Shown piece by piece: positions 54,286-61,607 of a stretch of DNA of 61,607 nt. Each line of letters begins with the position of its first letter. The first letter of the stretch is position 1. Origin of the DNA: Oligoflexia bacterium (GTDB taxonomy: Bacteria > Bdellovibrionota > Bdellovibrionia > JABDDW01); assembly GCA_020847095.1 (NCBI GenBank), contig JADLCR010000092.1, forward strand, positions 1 through 61,607, read 5' to 3'. The position numbers were made by a program, and so were the translations under genes. The notes below the pieces were generated by a model. That model made no database searches, was not told the origin of the DNA, and saw nothing but the letters and a program-made list of their open reading frames with translations.

Positions 54286-55611
54286 ATGTTCGAGGGACTA
54301 TCAGACAAAATTCTTGGGGCCATTCGTCGAGTTCGTGGACAAGGCAGGCTCACAGAAGCTCAGATTTCTGAAGCAATCAAAGAAATTCGATTGGGACTTT
54401 TAGAGGCGGATGTTGGCTATCGCGTTGTCAAAAAGTTCGTTGATTCCGTTACTCAAAAGGCTCTCGGAGCCGAGGTCGTTCAAAGCGTTACGGCCGGGCA
54501 ACAGCTTGTCAAAATCGTTCACGACGAGCTGGTGGAACTTTTGGGATCTGAACATCGAGGTCTTGAGATTTCTGGACATGGACCCCATGTCATCATGCTT
54601 GTGGGACTGCAAGGTGCCGGGAAAACGACCACAGCTGCGAAGCTTGCCGCTCATGTCAAAAAATTAGGACGTCGGCCTTTTTTGGTTCCTGTCGATGTTT
54701 ATCGCCCGGCCGCCATCGAACAGCTTAAGGTTTTGGCGTCTGAAAATAGTTTTCCAGTATTTCAAACCCAACCCAACATGGATCCCAGAAAAATAGTCAC
54801 CGGCGCATTGGGTGAAGCTAGTGCTGCGGGATGTGACATCGTCATTTTGGATACGGCCGGAAGGCTTCAAATTGATGAATTGCTCATGAAAGAGCTTTCG
54901 GACATCAAGCAACTCGTGCAACCCAAAGAAATTTTATTAGTGGCCGACGGCATGACCGGACAAGAAGCCGTAAATGTTTCTCAAGGGTTTCATGAAAAAC
55001 TTGGGCTGACGGGCGTGATTTTGACAAAGCTCGATGGCGATACACGCGGAGGCGCCGCCCTTTCGATTAAGATGACCATTGGTCAGCCCATTAAATTTAT
55101 GGGTGTGAGCGAGAAAATTTCGGGCCTGGAGCCGTTTCACCCAGAGCGCATTGCCAGTCGGATCTTAGATATGGGGGATGTGCTCACGCTCGTTGAGCGG
55201 GCGTCTGAAGTCGTCGAAGCTGAAAAGGCTAAAGAATTACAAAAAAAGATGGCCCGCAATCAGTTCACGCTTGAAGACTTCCTGGATCAGCTTAAGCAAA
55301 TCAAAAAAATGGGCCCGCTCGAAGGAATTTTGAAAATGTTGCCCGGAATGGGGCAGCTTTCAAAAGAATTAAAAAACTTGTCTCCGCCGGATGAAGAATT
55401 GAAAAAAATAGAGGCCATGATCAACAGCATGACCCCTCAAGAACGTCGAAATTATAAGATTTTAAACGGTTCAAGGCGCACGCGAATTGCCGGCGGTAGT
55501 GGTACCCAAGTGTCTGATCTTAATAGGTTTATTAAGAAGTTCGAGCAAACTCAGAAAATGATGCAAATGTTCTCCAAAATGGGCAAGGGGCGGGGAGGGT
55601 TGCCGTTCTAA
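54286..55611 (+). CDS. ffh: Signal recognition particle protein Ffh (SRP54)
   Basis: 441 residues. The N domain is helical (1-85). The G domain has GLQGAGKTTTAAKLA (P-loop), DVYRPAAIEQLKVLA, DTAGRLQIDELLM and TKLDGDTRGGAALS. The M domain (about 300-441) has the Met-rich RNA-binding helices, with MNSMTPQERRNYKILNGSRR and MMQMFSKMGKG. It binds 4.5S RNA and signal sequences on ribosomes. The gene is first in ffh-rpsP-khpA-rimM-trmD-rplS. Confidence 0.97.
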   Translation: MFEGLSDKILGAIRRVRGQGRLTEAQISEAIKEIRLGLLEADVGYRVVKKFVDSVTQKALGAEVVQSVTAGQQLVKIVHDELVELLGSEHRGLEISGHGPHVIMLVGLQGAGKTTTAAKLAAHVKKLGRRPFLVPVDVYRPAAIEQLKVLASENSFPVFQTQPNMDPRKIVTGALGEASAAGCDIVILDTAGRLQIDELLMKELSDIKQLVQPKEILLVADGMTGQEAVNVSQGFHEKLGLTGVILTKLDGDTRGGAALSIKMTIGQPIKFMGVSEKISGLEPFHPERIASRILDMGDVLTLVERASEVVEAEKAKELQKKMARNQFTLEDFLDQLKQIKKMGPLEGILKMLPGMGQLSKELKNLSPPDEELKKIEAMINSMTPQERRNYKILNGSRRTRIAGGSGTQVSDLNRFIKKFEQTQKMMQMFSKMGKGRGGLPF

Positions 55612-55692
55612 AACTCCTTGTCTAAACCGGAAAAATAATGTATCTGGTCAACTTTACTGAATTTTTTGACGAGGATAGAGGTTCAAAAACAT

Positions 55693-55944
55693 ATGGTTGT
55701 CATTCGACTTTCACGCTCCGGACGAAGAAATTTACCCTTGTTTCGATTCACTGTGGCCGACAAACGCCGCTTTCGTGATGGCAAATTTTTGGCCCGCATT
55801 GGTTGGTACAACCCTTGTGAAAACGACATGAAAAAGCGCATGAACTTGGATTTATCCGCTTTGGATGCATGGGTTAAAAAGGGCGCTCAACCGTCTGAAA
55901 CTGTAGCGGAATTGGTTCGCCAATACCGTGCTGCAAACGGCTAA
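55693..55944 (+). CDS. rpsP: 30S ribosomal protein S16
   Basis: 83 residues, the normal S16 length. The start ATG 55693 gives MVVIRLSRSGRRNLPLFR, the family N-terminus, and GAGG lies a suitable distance upstream. Other S16 motifs are FRFTVADKRRFRDGKFL and GWYNPCE. It binds 16S rRNA in the 5' domain of the 30S subunit. Confidence 0.97.
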   Translation: MVVIRLSRSGRRNLPLFRFTVADKRRFRDGKFLARIGWYNPCENDMKKRMNLDLSALDAWVKKGAQPSETVAELVRQYRAANG

Positions 55945-56002
55945 GAGACTCATTTTCTGCTGAAGCTTTTTGTATGGCTTTCGTCTTTGGAGGTTTTTGC
56001 TA

Positions 56003-56248
56003 ATGGACGTAAATAGCTTAAAAGATCTCGTCGTTTTTATGGCGCAGTCTTTGGTTGATTACCCGGATCAAGTGGAAGTCGCTGAAATGGTCGGCGAACA
56101 AACTACCGTGTATGAATTAAAAGTTGCTAAAGAAGACCTTGGTAAAATCATTGGAAAACAAGGGCGCACCGCTCGTTCTTTGCGAACGATTTTGAACGCT
56201 GCTAGCACTAAACAGAAAAAACGCAGCGTCCTTGAAATCATTGAATAG
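56003..56248 (+). CDS. khpA: KH-domain RNA-binding protein KhpA
   Basis: 81 residues. Its single KH domain has the [18 protein letters not shown] loop, as in KhpA/YlqC proteins, encoded between rpsP and rimM in many bacteria. It is thought to act as an RNA chaperone or partner of KhpB. ATG 56003 with GGAGG ribosome-binding site is chosen over the longer frame at 55970. The stop TAG (56246-56248) is directly followed by the rimM TTG in the same frame. Confidence 0.94.
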   Translation: MDVNSLKDLVVFMAQSLVDYPDQVEVAEMVGEQTTVYELKVAKEDLGKIIGKQGRTARSLRTILNAASTKQKKRSVLEIIE

Positions 56249-56785
56249 TTGAATTCGCAGTCTCACTCTTCAAACTTAATTCTCGTTGGCCATTGCCGGG
56301 GAGCTCGAGGTCTCTCAGGTGAAGTGCGGATTTTTATCAAATCTGGGGAGGCGGCATGGCTCAAATCAATCAAGGAAATCGTTTTCGAAAAGCTGGGTCA
56401 GCAAACAAAGTTTAAGGTGCAGAATGCCCGCGGCCAGGGAGAAGAGGCTTGGTTGCGACTTGAGGGTGTGGTTTCGAAGACCAAGGCCGATGAACTCAAA
56501 GGCGCGGCGACCTTTATTGACCGAACTCATTTTATTTCAAAGCCCTCGGAGCGTTACTACTTAAGAGAGTTATTGGACTATTTGGTGATGGACGGCGAGA
56601 TCGCTCTCGGCAAAGTTAAGGGATTTGATTCGAATGGTCCTCAGGATTTGTTGATTGTGGATTTTCGAGGGAGTGATCATCTCATTCCCTTGGTCGGTGA
56701 TTTTATAGTCAAGATAGACGACAAGAAAAAGACCATTTTTATGAAGTTGCCATCGGGACTCTTGGAGTTATCAGATGAAGTTTGA
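56249..56785 (+). CDS. rimM: 16S rRNA processing protein RimM
   Basis: 178 residues. The N-terminal reductase-like barrel (LILVGHCRGARGLSGEVRI) is followed by the PRC-barrel domain (RYYLRELLDYLVMDGEIALG). RimM binds S19 and helps mature the 30S head. The start is TTG 56249, which abuts the khpA stop with no gap and no separate ribosome-binding site, so it presumably relies on reinitiation. It overlaps trmD by 11 nt. Confidence 0.93.
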   Translation: MNSQSHSSNLILVGHCRGARGLSGEVRIFIKSGEAAWLKSIKEIVFEKLGQQTKFKVQNARGQGEEAWLRLEGVVSKTKADELKGAATFIDRTHFISKPSERYYLRELLDYLVMDGEIALGKVKGFDSNGPQDLLIVDFRGSDHLIPLVGDFIVKIDDKKKTIFMKLPSGLLELSDEV

Positions 56786-58058
56786 TGTCCTGAGTCTTTT
56801 TCCTGAAATGATTTACGGAGCCTTTCGCGAAGGGATAGTGGCCCAGGCCCTCAAGGAAGAGAAAATTGCTTTAAAGGTTTGGAATCCTCGCGATCAGTCC
56901 CAAGACGTTCACAAGACTGTCGATGATCGTCCTTTTGGCGGGGGCGACGGAATGGTCATGCTCCCTGAAATCTTGAATAAAACACTAAGCCAAATTCCGA
57001 GAGAAAAAAGCAGTCGGGTTATTTATCTTTCACCGCAAGGCCAAAAACTCTCTCATCAAAAAGTATTGGAACTTAAAGAGTATCAGCAGCTGGTCTTAAT
57101 TTGCGGGCGCTACGGTGGAATCGATGAACGGTTTATAGAATCTTTCGTCGATGAAGAGTTGAGTGTGGGCGACTACGTGGTCAGCGGTGGTGAAATTCCG
57201 GCCATGATTGTCATCGACGCGGTTTCTAGGCAAATTCCCGGCGTTCTTGGAAATAAAGATTCCGCCGCCATAGAGTCGTTTTCTGGGGGACTACTTGAAC
57301 ATCCACAGTACACGAGGCCTCAGAGTTGGAATGGCAAAGAAGTTCCTCAGGTCCTTTTGAGTGGGCATCACGAGAAAATCGAAACTTGGAAAAGAGAAAG
57401 CCAACTATCTCGAACTTTAGAGCGGCGTCCTGATTTGCTTGTGGGCCGGGATCTCAAAAAACCTGAGTTCGAAAAGGCTTGCGAGGATCTTGGACTTCGC
57501 CATCGCATCGCCGTAGGGTTGGTTCATTACCCCGTTTACAATAAGGGTGGTGAGGTGGTGTCGACCAACGTCACCAATCTCGATATCCATGATATCGCTC
57601 GCGCTTGTCGATCCTACGGAATCGATCGTTATTACATTATAACTCCAGCCGAGGAGCAATTAAGCTTCGTTGGAAGAGTATTAGAGCACTGGCAAGAGGG
57701 GCGAGGTATTCAATACAACCCCACCAGAAAGGACTCACTTATCAATGTGAGGTTGGCGCGAAGCTTCGAAGAGGCCTACCTAGATTGGGGCGAAAAAGAT
57801 GCCCTTAAGGTGGCCACTTCGGCTCGCCAAATTTCTGGGCCCAAGCCTGTAAGATTTCCACAACTTCGTGAAATTGCTCTGAAAAAGCCAGTTTTTCTGC
57901 TGTTTGGCACCGGATGGGGCCTAGAAAACACCTTTGTTCGATCGATGGACTTACTTCTTGAGCCTGTGTGGGGGCGCTCTCCTCAGGGGTTCCGTCATTT
58001 GTCGGTTCGCTCGGCCGTCAGCATCGTGCTTGACCGGCTGTTTGGGTCATGCTACTAA
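56775..58058 (+). CDS. trmD: TrmD fused to a second SPOUT-type RNA methyltransferase domain
   Basis: 427 residues. The N-terminal half (about 1-225) is TrmD, the SPOUT enzyme that makes m1G37 in tRNA: DRPFGGGDGMVM, SPQGQKLSHQKV, CGRYGGIDERFI, GDYVVSGGEIPAM and LEHPQYTRPQSW. The C-terminal half (about 235-427) resembles the SAM-dependent RNA methyltransferase family (Pfam Methyltrn_RNA_4), which is encoded beside trmD in some bacteria. Its signs are VHYPVYNKGGEVV, TNLDIHDIARACRSYGI, then LLFGTGWGLE. A natural double-SPOUT fusion is likely. The target of the second domain is unknown. Confidence 0.9.
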   Translation: MKFDVLSLFPEMIYGAFREGIVAQALKEEKIALKVWNPRDQSQDVHKTVDDRPFGGGDGMVMLPEILNKTLSQIPREKSSRVIYLSPQGQKLSHQKVLELKEYQQLVLICGRYGGIDERFIESFVDEELSVGDYVVSGGEIPAMIVIDAVSRQIPGVLGNKDSAAIESFSGGLLEHPQYTRPQSWNGKEVPQVLLSGHHEKIETWKRESQLSRTLERRPDLLVGRDLKKPEFEKACEDLGLRHRIAVGLVHYPVYNKGGEVVSTNVTNLDIHDIARACRSYGIDRYYIITPAEEQLSFVGRVLEHWQEGRGIQYNPTRKDSLINVRLARSFEEAYLDWGEKDALKVATSARQISGPKPVRFPQLREIALKKPVFLLFGTGWGLENTFVRSMDLLLEPVWGRSPQGFRHLSVRSAVSIVLDRLFGSCY

Positions 58059-58104
58059 CGAAAACTCTCGTAGAATTGAACGCTTGCACTGAGGAGTTAA
58101 GCAA

Positions 58105-58485
58105 ATGGATCTCATTCAAACTGTACTGAAAAAGCGACTGGCAAAGGCTCCGTCACCTGAGTTCCGAACTGGTGACACAGTGCAAGTTCATGTCAAAATC
58201 GTTGAAGGTGAAAAGTCTCGAGTTCAAGTATTTGAAGGTGTTGTTATTAAGCGCTCGGGTAGCGGTATCAATGGCACTTTTACTGTTCGAAAAATTTCAA
58301 ACGGCGTAGGCGTTGAGCGGATCTTCCCGATTTATTCAGCAGCTATTGATCGTATTGACGTTATTTCAAGAGGCTCAACCCGTCGCTCGAAACTTTATTA
58401 CTTGCGTGATCTGGAAGGTAAAGCAGCTCGTATTGATAGCTCCATGGAGCAAGCGGCTACCTCCGAGTCCACGGCTCAAGCCTAA
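58105..58485 (+). CDS. rplS: 50S ribosomal protein L19
   Basis: 126 residues. Family motifs are [46 protein letters not shown] and [12 protein letters not shown]. It lies at the 30S-50S interface. GAGGAG precedes the ATG. The last 15 residues are a Ser/Ala-rich tail longer than in E. coli L19. Confidence 0.97.
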   Translation: MDLIQTVLKKRLAKAPSPEFRTGDTVQVHVKIVEGEKSRVQVFEGVVIKRSGSGINGTFTVRKISNGVGVERIFPIYSAAIDRIDVISRGSTRRSKLYYLRDLEGKAARIDSSMEQAATSESTAQA

Positions 58486-58533
58486 TTCATTAATCTCATT
58501 ACAATTTAAATGGCATCATAAGGGGGATTCGTC

Positions 58534-59202
58534 GTGGGAAGTGGGTCATTACTGGAACCAGTAAATTGGCAGTCCTTCGGTGAATCGTTATGTGCCGGCG
58601 TTGATGAAGTGGGGCGCGGCTGTTTGGCGGGTCCGGTTTATGCGGCCGCTGTTATTCTACCTCCGAATTTCGAACTACCCGAACTGACAGATTCAAAATT
58701 GCTCACTCCTCCGGTGCGCAGCCGGCTTGCAGTGGCGATTAAATCCCAGGCGGTGGCTTGGGCCATAGAGTCGGCATCGATTGAGGAGATCGAAAAAATA
58801 AACATCCTTCATGCCTCTTTGTTGGCGATGAAACGAGCCGTTGAGGCCCTTAACCCAAAGGCCCGGCTGGCCTTAATTGACGGTAATCGACCGGTGACCG
58901 GCCTTTTGGTTTCTCAGAAAACCATCGTCAAGGGGGACCTAAGGTGTTTGCCCATTTCGGCTGCTAGTGTGCTGGCGAAAGTGGCGCGAGACGAATTGAT
59001 GAACGACTACAATCGCTTGTACCCAGGGTTTGGCTTCGATGAGAACAAGGGCTACGGAACTCCCATTCACCGGCAAGCTATTGAAGCCCTCGGCCCCACG
59101 CCAATTCACCGGCGTCTATTTAGCGGGGTGAAAGAGTTTTTGCATGTTCAGTACGCGGCAAATCGGAACTCAGAACGAACTCAAGGTGCAGAGCTATCTT
59201 GA
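58534..59202 (+). CDS. rnhB: Ribonuclease HII
   Basis: 222 residues. The active-site block GVDEVGRGCLAGPVYAAAV (first DE and D) is followed by ALIDGNRPV, LPISAASVLAKVARDELM and YPGFGFDENKGYGTPIHRQA, all characteristic of RNase HII, which removes ribonucleotides from DNA. GTG 58534 has GGGGGA upstream. It overlaps yraN by 59 nt. Confidence 0.96.
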   Translation: MGSGSLLEPVNWQSFGESLCAGVDEVGRGCLAGPVYAAAVILPPNFELPELTDSKLLTPPVRSRLAVAIKSQAVAWAIESASIEEIEKINILHASLLAMKRAVEALNPKARLALIDGNRPVTGLLVSQKTIVKGDLRCLPISAASVLAKVARDELMNDYNRLYPGFGFDENKGYGTPIHRQAIEALGPTPIHRRLFSGVKEFLHVQYAANRNSERTQGAELS

Positions 59203-59488
59203 AAAAAGTGGCTGGAGAGTTATTGCCAAAAATCTTAGAACTCCATTTGCGGAAATTGACTTATTGGTCCAAAAGCACGAGAAGATTCGAATCATTGAAG
59301 TTAAAACCAGAAAAATCGACGATCCGACGAGGCCACCCATTGGGCGACTTCAGTTTGAACGATTGAAATGGGCGGCAAAATGGGTAAGGTCACGGTTTCC
59401 TGGGAAGTGTTATTCGGCAAGATTGGTTATGGTGACGAGTCGCGGCATGATTGAGCGCAATTTGCCTTTGCATTATGACGATTGTTGA
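59144..59488 (+). CDS. yraN: UPF0102 (YraN) family protein
   Basis: 114 residues with the family pattern: E/K in TQNELKVQSYLEKSGWRVIAKN, PFAEIDLLVQ, and IRIIEVKTRK, a restriction-endonuclease-like E-D-E-x-K fold. The function is uncertain; it probably relates to DNA repair or recombination. It is consistently encoded after rnhB. Confidence 0.9.
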   Translation: MFSTRQIGTQNELKVQSYLEKSGWRVIAKNLRTPFAEIDLLVQKHEKIRIIEVKTRKIDDPTRPPIGRLQFERLKWAAKWVRSRFPGKCYSARLVMVTSRGMIERNLPLHYDDC

Positions 59489-59503
59489 GACGAAAATAGC
59501 ATC

Positions 59504-59995
59504 GTGGGAAAGCGTTATTTAATCATTTTAATTTTATTCGTGCTTATTCCTTGGAACGCTCAAGCGGCCTCCGGAAAAGAGTTCACGACGAGCGTTATTT
59601 ACGGCGCGTTGGCGGGAACTTTGGTGGGCGCGGCGACTTTGGCCTTTACGACAAACCCTGGTGATAATCTTAACAACGTTGCTCGGGGAGCCAGTTACGG
59701 ATTGTATGCGGGAATTTTGCTAGGCGTTTATGTTTCTTACGGACTTGATGACGACGAAGAAGAAGTCAGTACGGAGCAAGGGCCTGTGCAGGATGGTGAG
59801 ACTCCTCAGGAAGGCGAAACGCAGCAACAAGGTGATGGCGATCAAGGGAGTTTATCACCCTCATACCCCTATCAAAATCAGGAGCGCTGGGTAATGGCCG
59901 AACCAAAATCCCGATGGGTGTTGGTGCCTGTATTAGAGCCAAAATCATTTCGCCCCGTGGGCGCCTCAATTGAACTTATCAACGTTACTTTCTAA
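59504..59995 (+). CDS. Small exported protein with glycine-zipper-like segment
   Basis: 163 residues from GTG 59504. A signal peptide ends near WNAQA-A (residue 22). Two hydrophobic Gly/Ala-rich helices follow (about 30-48 and 60-82), reminiscent of glycine-zipper outer-membrane proteins. An acidic Gln/Glu/Gly/Pro-rich linker (about 85-125) leads to a short C-terminal region with VLVPVLEPKSFRP. The family is not recognised. It shares CTAA with the convergent lptD. Confidence 0.65.
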   Translation: MGKRYLIILILFVLIPWNAQAASGKEFTTSVIYGALAGTLVGAATLAFTTNPGDNLNNVARGASYGLYAGILLGVYVSYGLDDDEEEVSTEQGPVQDGETPQEGETQQQGDGDQGSLSPSYPYQNQERWVMAEPKSRWVLVPVLEPKSFRPVGASIELINVTF

Positions 59996-61607
59996 ATTGA
60001 TCCAGTCGATGTGTTGAAACTGCGACCTTCGCCAAAGAAGATCGGGAGATTAATTGTGTATTCAGCATTGGCTCCCCCGAACGTCTTCTTAAATCGAAAT
60101 TCTATGCCCCAACATTCTCCCGGTGGTTTCAATAGGCCGCTAAAGGTTTGAGATGTGAACAGACCTTGCGCCAAATTGTATCCTGTGACAGATGCGAGAT
60201 CTAAGTATTTTGAGGCCAGATAAAGACTGAACGTCAGAGCTTCGGATCTTGAATTAAGATCTAAGAGTTTCGTCGGCAAATTATTGCGGTCGCGTGCGTA
60301 AGAAAATCTCTGGGCGTATCCCACGTCAAATCCATTTCCTCGATCATCTCGAATGCCAACTGAAGAAGATTGTGAGTAAACGTTTTGGTAAGGGAAGTAG
60401 CTCACGTCTGAGTGGAGATTGAAGTTGTCGATGCGCATATTTAACAGTGATCGGATATCGCTCCAAGGTTGACGGATGACTTGAATGACATCGGTCGTGT
60501 CAGCGGTTGAAAGATCGGCCGGATTAGCTTGGTAAGTGTTAAAAATATCATAACTCTGACTGAGGCGATGACGGATGATCTCGAAGTACTCAACGCTTTC
60601 GCCATTCCATTTCTTTCTAACTAATTTATTGGTCAGACCAAAAGTGACGACATGTCGATCTACGAGTCGATCTCGATAGTCGAATTGTAAATTATCAAAT
60701 TCCGTAATGGGCTGGCCGCTCGAATAGTTGGTATCATTGGCTGCGATTTGGCCAAAAAACGGATGATCAGCCTGATAAAGATAAGGTACTTGGGTGTAGA
60801 GAATATCCGGCTCAATTTGATGTTTGTAGCGGGTGGCCTTAACTTCTTGAGGTTCTCCTAAAACCGCAGAAAGACGGGTTTTGGCAAGAAGTGAAGTCCG
60901 AACGTACCGTCTCGTTGTCGTTGGTTTGGTGCTATATCCAAACTGATAAAATGATTCTTCGTACTGAAGTTCAGGAACTAAATCCAAATACCTACCAAAC
61001 ACCATTGGGTATTTAAGCGTTGGCTTCGCATTGACTCGTTGACCGGTTCTGTATGAACCGTTGGTGACTGTTTGCGTCGACGTGTTTGCCGTTATCTGAC
61101 CATTTTTGTCCATTCGATTGAGGTTGAGATAATTTAAATCAAAACTCAGCAAAAAATCAGAAATCGCAATATGCTGAGGAAGTAAAGAGTATTTAAGTTC
61201 AGGAACACGATGAATAGCAGCTTCATTCCCCCCTACTGGGTCGGCCTTGATTAAATTTTGATAAACCCCGATATCCGCGGAAGCGTGGGAGTTTTCAAAG
61301 TTCTTGGCAATGGACAATCGATTTTCAAGGGATGGATTTCCCTGGCCCAAAATATCGTCAGGAAAATCATATGGGTAATGGGAATCTCTGACGAGGTTAA
61401 CTTCCATATTGTTAGTGAATCCGTGCGGAAGCTCATAATGGTGATCGTAATGGAGCGAGTATCTTGGAATATAATTTTCCACCTGCCGATTTTCAAACGG
61501 TAGGTTGTAGGATCCTTGATTCCAATAGCGGCGATCGGGCGTTAAAAATTTTGGCTCAAAGCCATATCGGCTATCATTAATGTAGTTTCCGAAAAAGTTT
61601 CCGCCGC
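59992..61607 (-). CDS. lptD: LPS-assembly protein LptD, 5' end outside window
   Basis: The frame is open to the window edge, giving about 538 C-terminal residues. The sequence alternates beta strands and loops as in the 26-strand LptD barrel. It has the segment GGNFFGNYINDSRYG near the visible start, and KPPGECWGIEFRFKKTFGG near the C-terminus, which resembles the conserved CW-containing C-terminal strand region of LptD. With LptE it places LPS in the outer leaflet. The product ends FNTSTGSI, not the usual Phe. An internal GTG at 61482 is not a start. Confidence 0.78.
   Translation of the reverse strand, partial: GGNFFGNYINDSRYGFEPKFLTPDRRYWNQGSYNLPFENRQVENYIPRYSLHYDHHYELPHGFTNNMEVNLVRDSHYPYDFPDDILGQGNPSLENRLSIAKNFENSHASADIGVYQNLIKADPVGGNEAAIHRVPELKYSLLPQHIAISDFLLSFDLNYLNLNRMDKNGQITANTSTQTVTNGSYRTGQRVNAKPTLKYPMVFGRYLDLVPELQYEESFYQFGYSTKPTTTRRYVRTSLLAKTRLSAVLGEPQEVKATRYKHQIEPDILYTQVPYLYQADHPFFGQIAANDTNYSSGQPITEFDNLQFDYRDRLVDRHVVTFGLTNKLVRKKWNGESVEYFEIIRHRLSQSYDIFNTYQANPADLSTADTTDVIQVIRQPWSDIRSLLNMRIDNFNLHSDVSYFPYQNVYSQSSSVGIRDDRGNGFDVGYAQRFSYARDRNNLPTKLLDLNSRSEALTFSLYLASKYLDLASVTGYNLAQGLFTSQTFSGLLKPPGECWGIEFRFKKTFGGANAEYTINLPIFFGEGRSFNTSTGSI

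Noticed and set aside
54270-54290. TATATA before ffh as a -10 box
   Set aside because: It would start transcription at the ATG itself, and there is no -35 box; leaderless transcription is not supported.

Overview
The window is a dense, largely housekeeping piece of chromosome from a Gram-negative, didermic, apparently flagellated bacterium of moderate GC. The best fit is a member of the Bdellovibrionota or a related former deltaproteobacterial lineage. The evidence is inference from gene content: a complete GspC-to-GspN type II secretion operon, LptD, outer-membrane beta-barrel proteins, FliL, a TrmD fused to a second SPOUT-type methyltransferase domain, a class II (B12-dependent) ribonucleotide reductase and methylmalonyl-CoA epimerase. 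No 16S gene is present, so the taxonomy is not proven. No IS element, prophage, CRISPR array or rRNA was seen.

Layout. 1-2.7 kb: the 3' part of a beta-helix protein, tRNA-Leu(CAA) on the minus strand, and an outer-membrane protein with a coiled-coil domain. 2.7-14.2 kb: a translation and RNA block on the plus strand (SurA-like chaperone, a broken rimI, rimP-nusA-infB-rbfA-truB, rpsO-pnp, M16 protease, dut). 14.2-16.3 kb: a minus-strand trio (Yip1-like membrane protein, alpha/beta hydrolase, outer-membrane protein). 16.4-17.6 kb: a zinc-ribbon membrane protein and a DPM1-type glycosyltransferase. 17.6-21.5 kb: tmk-holB-metG-tatD on the minus strand. 21.6-27.8 kb: a receiver-GAF response regulator, an unrecognised 1167-residue exported/membrane protein and nrdJ. 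28-32.2 kb: a small zinc-ribbon protein, ilvA, and a divergent hyuA/hyuB pair. 32.3-38.6 kb: cmk, ispH, rpsA, sppA, HIT, mce, rhomboid. 38.6-41 kb: a 59-residue ORF, ssb, an L,D-transpeptidase and fliL. 41-54.1 kb: the gspC-D-E-F-G-H-I-J-K-L-M-N operon on the minus strand. 54.3-59.5 kb: ffh-rpsP-khpA-rimM-trmD-rplS-rnhB-yraN. 59.5-61.6 kb: a small exported protein and the 3' part of lptD.

The genes form recognisable working groups. rimP, rbfA, rimM, truB and trmD mature ribosomes and tRNA. nusA, pnp and rpsA act on transcription and RNA. tmk, dut, nrdJ, holB and ssb supply precursors and proteins for DNA replication. SppA, rhomboid, LptD, Gsp and L,D-transpeptidase serve the envelope and export. 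Coding is very tight: all seven convergent protein-gene junctions have gaps of 6 nt or less or overlap, and many operon neighbours share ATGA or TAATG start/stop overlaps.

No clearly new multi-gene system was found. The most notable items are: a hyuA/hyuB pair that has lost the hallmark nucleotide- and metal-binding motifs; rimI with a single in-frame amber codon; a promoter-plus-intrinsic-terminator leader before rimP-nusA-infB; an ssb terminator embedded in the convergent ldt coding sequence; the TrmD double-SPOUT fusion; a khpA-TAG-TTG-rimM zero-gap junction; and the large 1167-residue protein of unknown function.
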